From NCBI GenBank assembly GCA_030599705.1, contig JAUVNM010000127.1:1-5816 (forward strand): a stretch of DNA of 5,816 nucleotides, read 5' to 3'. The stretch is from Gammaproteobacteria bacterium (GTDB lineage Bacteria; Pseudomonadota; Gammaproteobacteria; UBA9214). The notes beneath the pieces are model-generated. The model saw nothing but the letters and a program-made list of their open reading frames with translations, was not told the origin of the DNA and did not search any database. This document shows, one piece after another, positions 3,823 through 5,816 of this stretch (position 1 is the stretch's first letter; the number at the start of each line of letters is the position of its first letter). Made by a program: the position numbers and the translations under genes.

Positions 3823-5816
3823 ATGGGCGTAGCGTCAAAACGGGCTGATAAAAAATACCTCCAGGACCTGGTGCCGCTGAATGCACTGTCAGAAAGCCGC
3901 TTTGTGCAGGTTGCCAGGAAAATCGTCATCGAGGAAGTACGCAAGGGGCGCTACCTGTTCCGCAAGGGCAACCGTGATAATGAGTCGATTTACCTGCTGG
4001 ACGGAAAGATCAACCTGATCGACGGCCACCGCAAGGTCACCAGCGAAGTGGAGGCCGGCACCGATGTGAGCCGCTACCCGATCGCGAACCAGCAACCCCG
4101 GCCCTTGTCGGCCCGTGCCGTCACCAGGGCCGTGATTGCGCGTATTGATTCCGGGCTACTGGATGTGTTTCTGACCTGGGACCAGACATCGTCCACCGAG
4201 GTTTCTGAAATCGGGGCGGACGATAATAAAGACTGGATGACACGGATTCTCCAGTCGGAAGCCTTCATCAAGATTCCGCCAGCCATTATCCAGCGTCTGC
4301 TGCTAAAGATGGAGTCCGTCACCGTGCGCGCCGGCAAGGCGGTGATCAAGCAGGGTGACGAGGGGGATTATTTCTATACCATCCACCAGGGCCAGTGCGC
4401 GGTGACCCGCAGGGAAACCCCCGACGGTGACATGCTGAAGCTGGCCGAGCTGTCGGAAGGTGACAGCTTTGGTGAAGATGCTCTGGTCTCGGATGCCCGG
4501 CGCAATGCCACGGTGACCATGCTGTCGGACGGTGTACTGATGCGCCTGGCCAAGAAACACTTCGTCGAGCTGCTGCAGAAACACCTGATCAGCGACATCG
4601 GTTATGACGCTGCGTCCACTATGGTCGATTCCGGTGCGGTCTGGGTCGATGTGCGTTCGTCTGGAGAGTACACGGCCGGAGCATTCGAAGACAGTGTCAA
4701 TATCCCCCTTTCTGACCTGCGCGGGGAGCTTCCCGAGCTGGTTTTCAACGTGAAGTACATTATTTGCTGCGATACCGGACGCCGCAGCTCGTCGGCTGCT
4801 TTCATCCTCAGCCACAAGGGATATGAGGTGTACGTGCTGGATGGCGGGATGAACGGCCTTGACGAGGGTTTTGCCGCGGCGGCGGATACAACCCGGGACG
4901 CCGGGGTCACGCCTGAACATGACCAGCCGGGTGCAGATAGCGTTGATATCCGTGATGCACGGGAGTCATCAGATACGGATGACCAGACATCCAGGTTTGC
5001 CGAAGCGCCAACCGGTAATGCAGTGCCGACGGCTAACCCGGCGGCAGAACAATTGGAAGAAATTACGGAATTGCGCCGGGAAAACACGGCCCTCCGGCAG
5101 GCCGGTATTGCACATGAGGACAGCGTGCGTAATCTGGCAGACCGCGAGGTAGACGTCGAGCGGCTGGAGAATGCACTGCGCGAGGCACAGCAACAGCAGC
5201 AGGCCGAGCTGGGAGAGGCCCGCAGGGAAGCGGCGGCGCGACTCGATGATTCGCTTACCGCGCTGCATGAGCAACAGCAGCTTGCCGGGCAGTTGCGCGC
5301 CGAACAGGATGGGTTGCGTGCCGAGTTGCAACAGTCCCGGCAAAACACCGGGGAACTTGAAGCCGGCATCGCCGCTGTCCGGGATGCAGAGGTTGCCACT
5401 GCCACGCAAGCGGCTGCCGACACGGCACAGCATAACAGTGAGCTGGATACCCTGCGTGGCGAGCTGGAGCTGTCACGCCAGGAGAACACCATCCTGGTCG
5501 ACCGGCGTGCCGATGCTGACAGGGGTGTGGATGAGCTGCGGCAGCAGCTGTCTGACATGGGCACAGGCAAGGAAGCAGAACGGGAAGATCAGCAACAACT
5601 GAATGCAGCGTTACAGCAGGAGGTCGATGCCGGGTCTCTGGCGCGGCAGGAGCTGCAGCAGCAACTGGAGGCCTTGCAGGAAACCTACAACAATGACCAG
5701 GAGCGGCTGAACACGACGGCATCGGAGCATGAAACTGTCAGTGCCCGGTTGCAGGAAACCGAACAGCAGCATGATGCATTGCACGCCGAAAACCACCAGC
5801 TTGAAGTGCGCAACCA
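3823..5816 (+). CDS. Cyclic-nucleotide-binding / rhodanese / coiled-coil protein (3' partial)
   Basis: The frame stays open from the ATG to the right edge (664 codons plus two bases, no stop). An in-frame TAA at 3802 and no other start codon in between fix the start; GGAG (3807-3810) is 12 bases away. Domains: residues 13-118, a degenerate cyclic-nucleotide-binding (CNB) fold (YLFRKGNRDNESIYLLDGKI; the cassette region RYPIANQQPRPLSARA lacks the Gly-Glu). Residues 138-255, a well-formed CNB domain with KQGDEGDYFYTIHQG and phosphate-binding cassette FGEDALVSDARRNATV, keeping Glu218 and Arg227. Residues 264-348, a rhodanese domain (VWVDVRSSGEY, then VNIPLSDL) with loop C316-D-T-G-R-R-S322 and closing VLDGGMNGL. 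Residues 349-405, an acidic linker. Residues 409-664 and beyond, a Gln/Glu/Arg-rich coiled coil. No signal peptide, membrane helix or helix-turn-helix is visible, so it is likely a cytoplasmic cNMP-responsive protein and not a Crp-type regulator. The ligand and output are unknown. Confidence 0.9.
   Translation, partial: MGVASKRADKKYLQDLVPLNALSESRFVQVARKIVIEEVRKGRYLFRKGNRDNESIYLLDGKINLIDGHRKVTSEVEAGTDVSRYPIANQQPRPLSARAVTRAVIARIDSGLLDVFLTWDQTSSTEVSEIGADDNKDWMTRILQSEAFIKIPPAIIQRLLLKMESVTVRAGKAVIKQGDEGDYFYTIHQGQCAVTRRETPDGDMLKLAELSEGDSFGEDALVSDARRNATVTMLSDGVLMRLAKKHFVELLQKHLISDIGYDAASTMVDSGAVWVDVRSSGEYTAGAFEDSVNIPLSDLRGELPELVFNVKYIICCDTGRRSSSAAFILSHKGYEVYVLDGGMNGLDEGFAAAADTTRDAGVTPEHDQPGADSVDIRDARESSDTDDQTSRFAEAPTGNAVPTANPAAEQLEEITELRRENTALRQAGIAHEDSVRNLADREVDVERLENALREAQQQQQAELGEARREAAARLDDSLTALHEQQQLAGQLRAEQDGLRAELQQSRQNTGELEAGIAAVRDAEVATATQAAADTAQHNSELDTLRGELELSRQENTILVDRRADADRGVDELRQQLSDMGTGKEAEREDQQQLNAALQQEVDAGSLARQELQQQLEALQETYNNDQERLNTTASEHETVSARLQETEQQHDALHAENHQLEVRN

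Noticed and set aside
3240..3848. Plus-strand open frame of 202 codons as a real gene
   Set aside because: AGGA before the ATG is encouraging, but there is no recognisable domain, codon choice looks unselected, and it overlaps the start of the next gene; kept only as part of the intergenic entry.
4303..4920. Minus-strand open frame of 205 codons
   Set aside because: It lies wholly opposite the CNB and rhodanese domains, shows no recognisable domain and is a shadow.
4602..5570. Minus-strand open frame of 322 codons opposite the CNB/rhodanese/coiled-coil gene
   Set aside because: Its translation is a Ser/Ala/Cys/Arg-rich low-complexity string, the expected antisense shadow of Gln/Glu/Ala/Leu-rich coiled-coil codons; the plus strand has clear domains.

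Overview
The window looks like ordinary chromosomal DNA of a gammaproteobacterium with moderately high G+C. Pointers are a GspA/GspB type II secretion pair, a SlyD-like FKBP, a TerB-family protein and an HU-family protein with a lysine/alanine-rich tail. No rRNA, tRNA, insertion sequence, integrase or CRISPR array is visible. The species cannot be named from the sequence.

Layout. (1) Bases 2-790 hold the C-terminal part of a GspA/ExeA-type protein, ending in a peptidoglycan-binding domain. Near the left edge it carries an in-frame 18-bp tandem repeat. (2) Bases 802-1584 hold gspB, 11 bases downstream and surely in the same operon. (3) On the minus strand, 1655-2146 is a SlyD-like peptidyl-prolyl isomerase, convergent with gspB. 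(4) Bases 2147-2241 are a short divergent promoter region in which both directions appear to share one palindromic -10 core. (5) Bases 2242-2715 encode a TerB-family protein. (6) A hairpin at 2734-2761 separates it from a convergent HU-family gene (minus strand, 2773-3150). (7) Bases 3151-3822 form a long divergent intergenic stretch with no convincing gene. (8) From 3823 to the right edge runs an unfinished large gene of at least 664 codons. It encodes a degenerate cyclic-nucleotide-binding domain, an intact-looking one, a rhodanese domain with a CxxGxRS loop, an acidic linker and a long Gln/Glu-rich coiled coil.

How the genes relate. GspA and GspB are known partners that help the type II secretin cross the peptidoglycan. 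The other genes are separately transcribed housekeeping or stress-type genes and no joint pathway is evident. The most interesting item is the multidomain gene on the right. It would couple a cyclic-nucleotide sensor to a sulfur-transfer or phosphatase-like module and to a filament or scaffold-like coiled coil, and it has no DNA-binding domain in the visible part. This is a domain-level reading by eye; no database search was possible.
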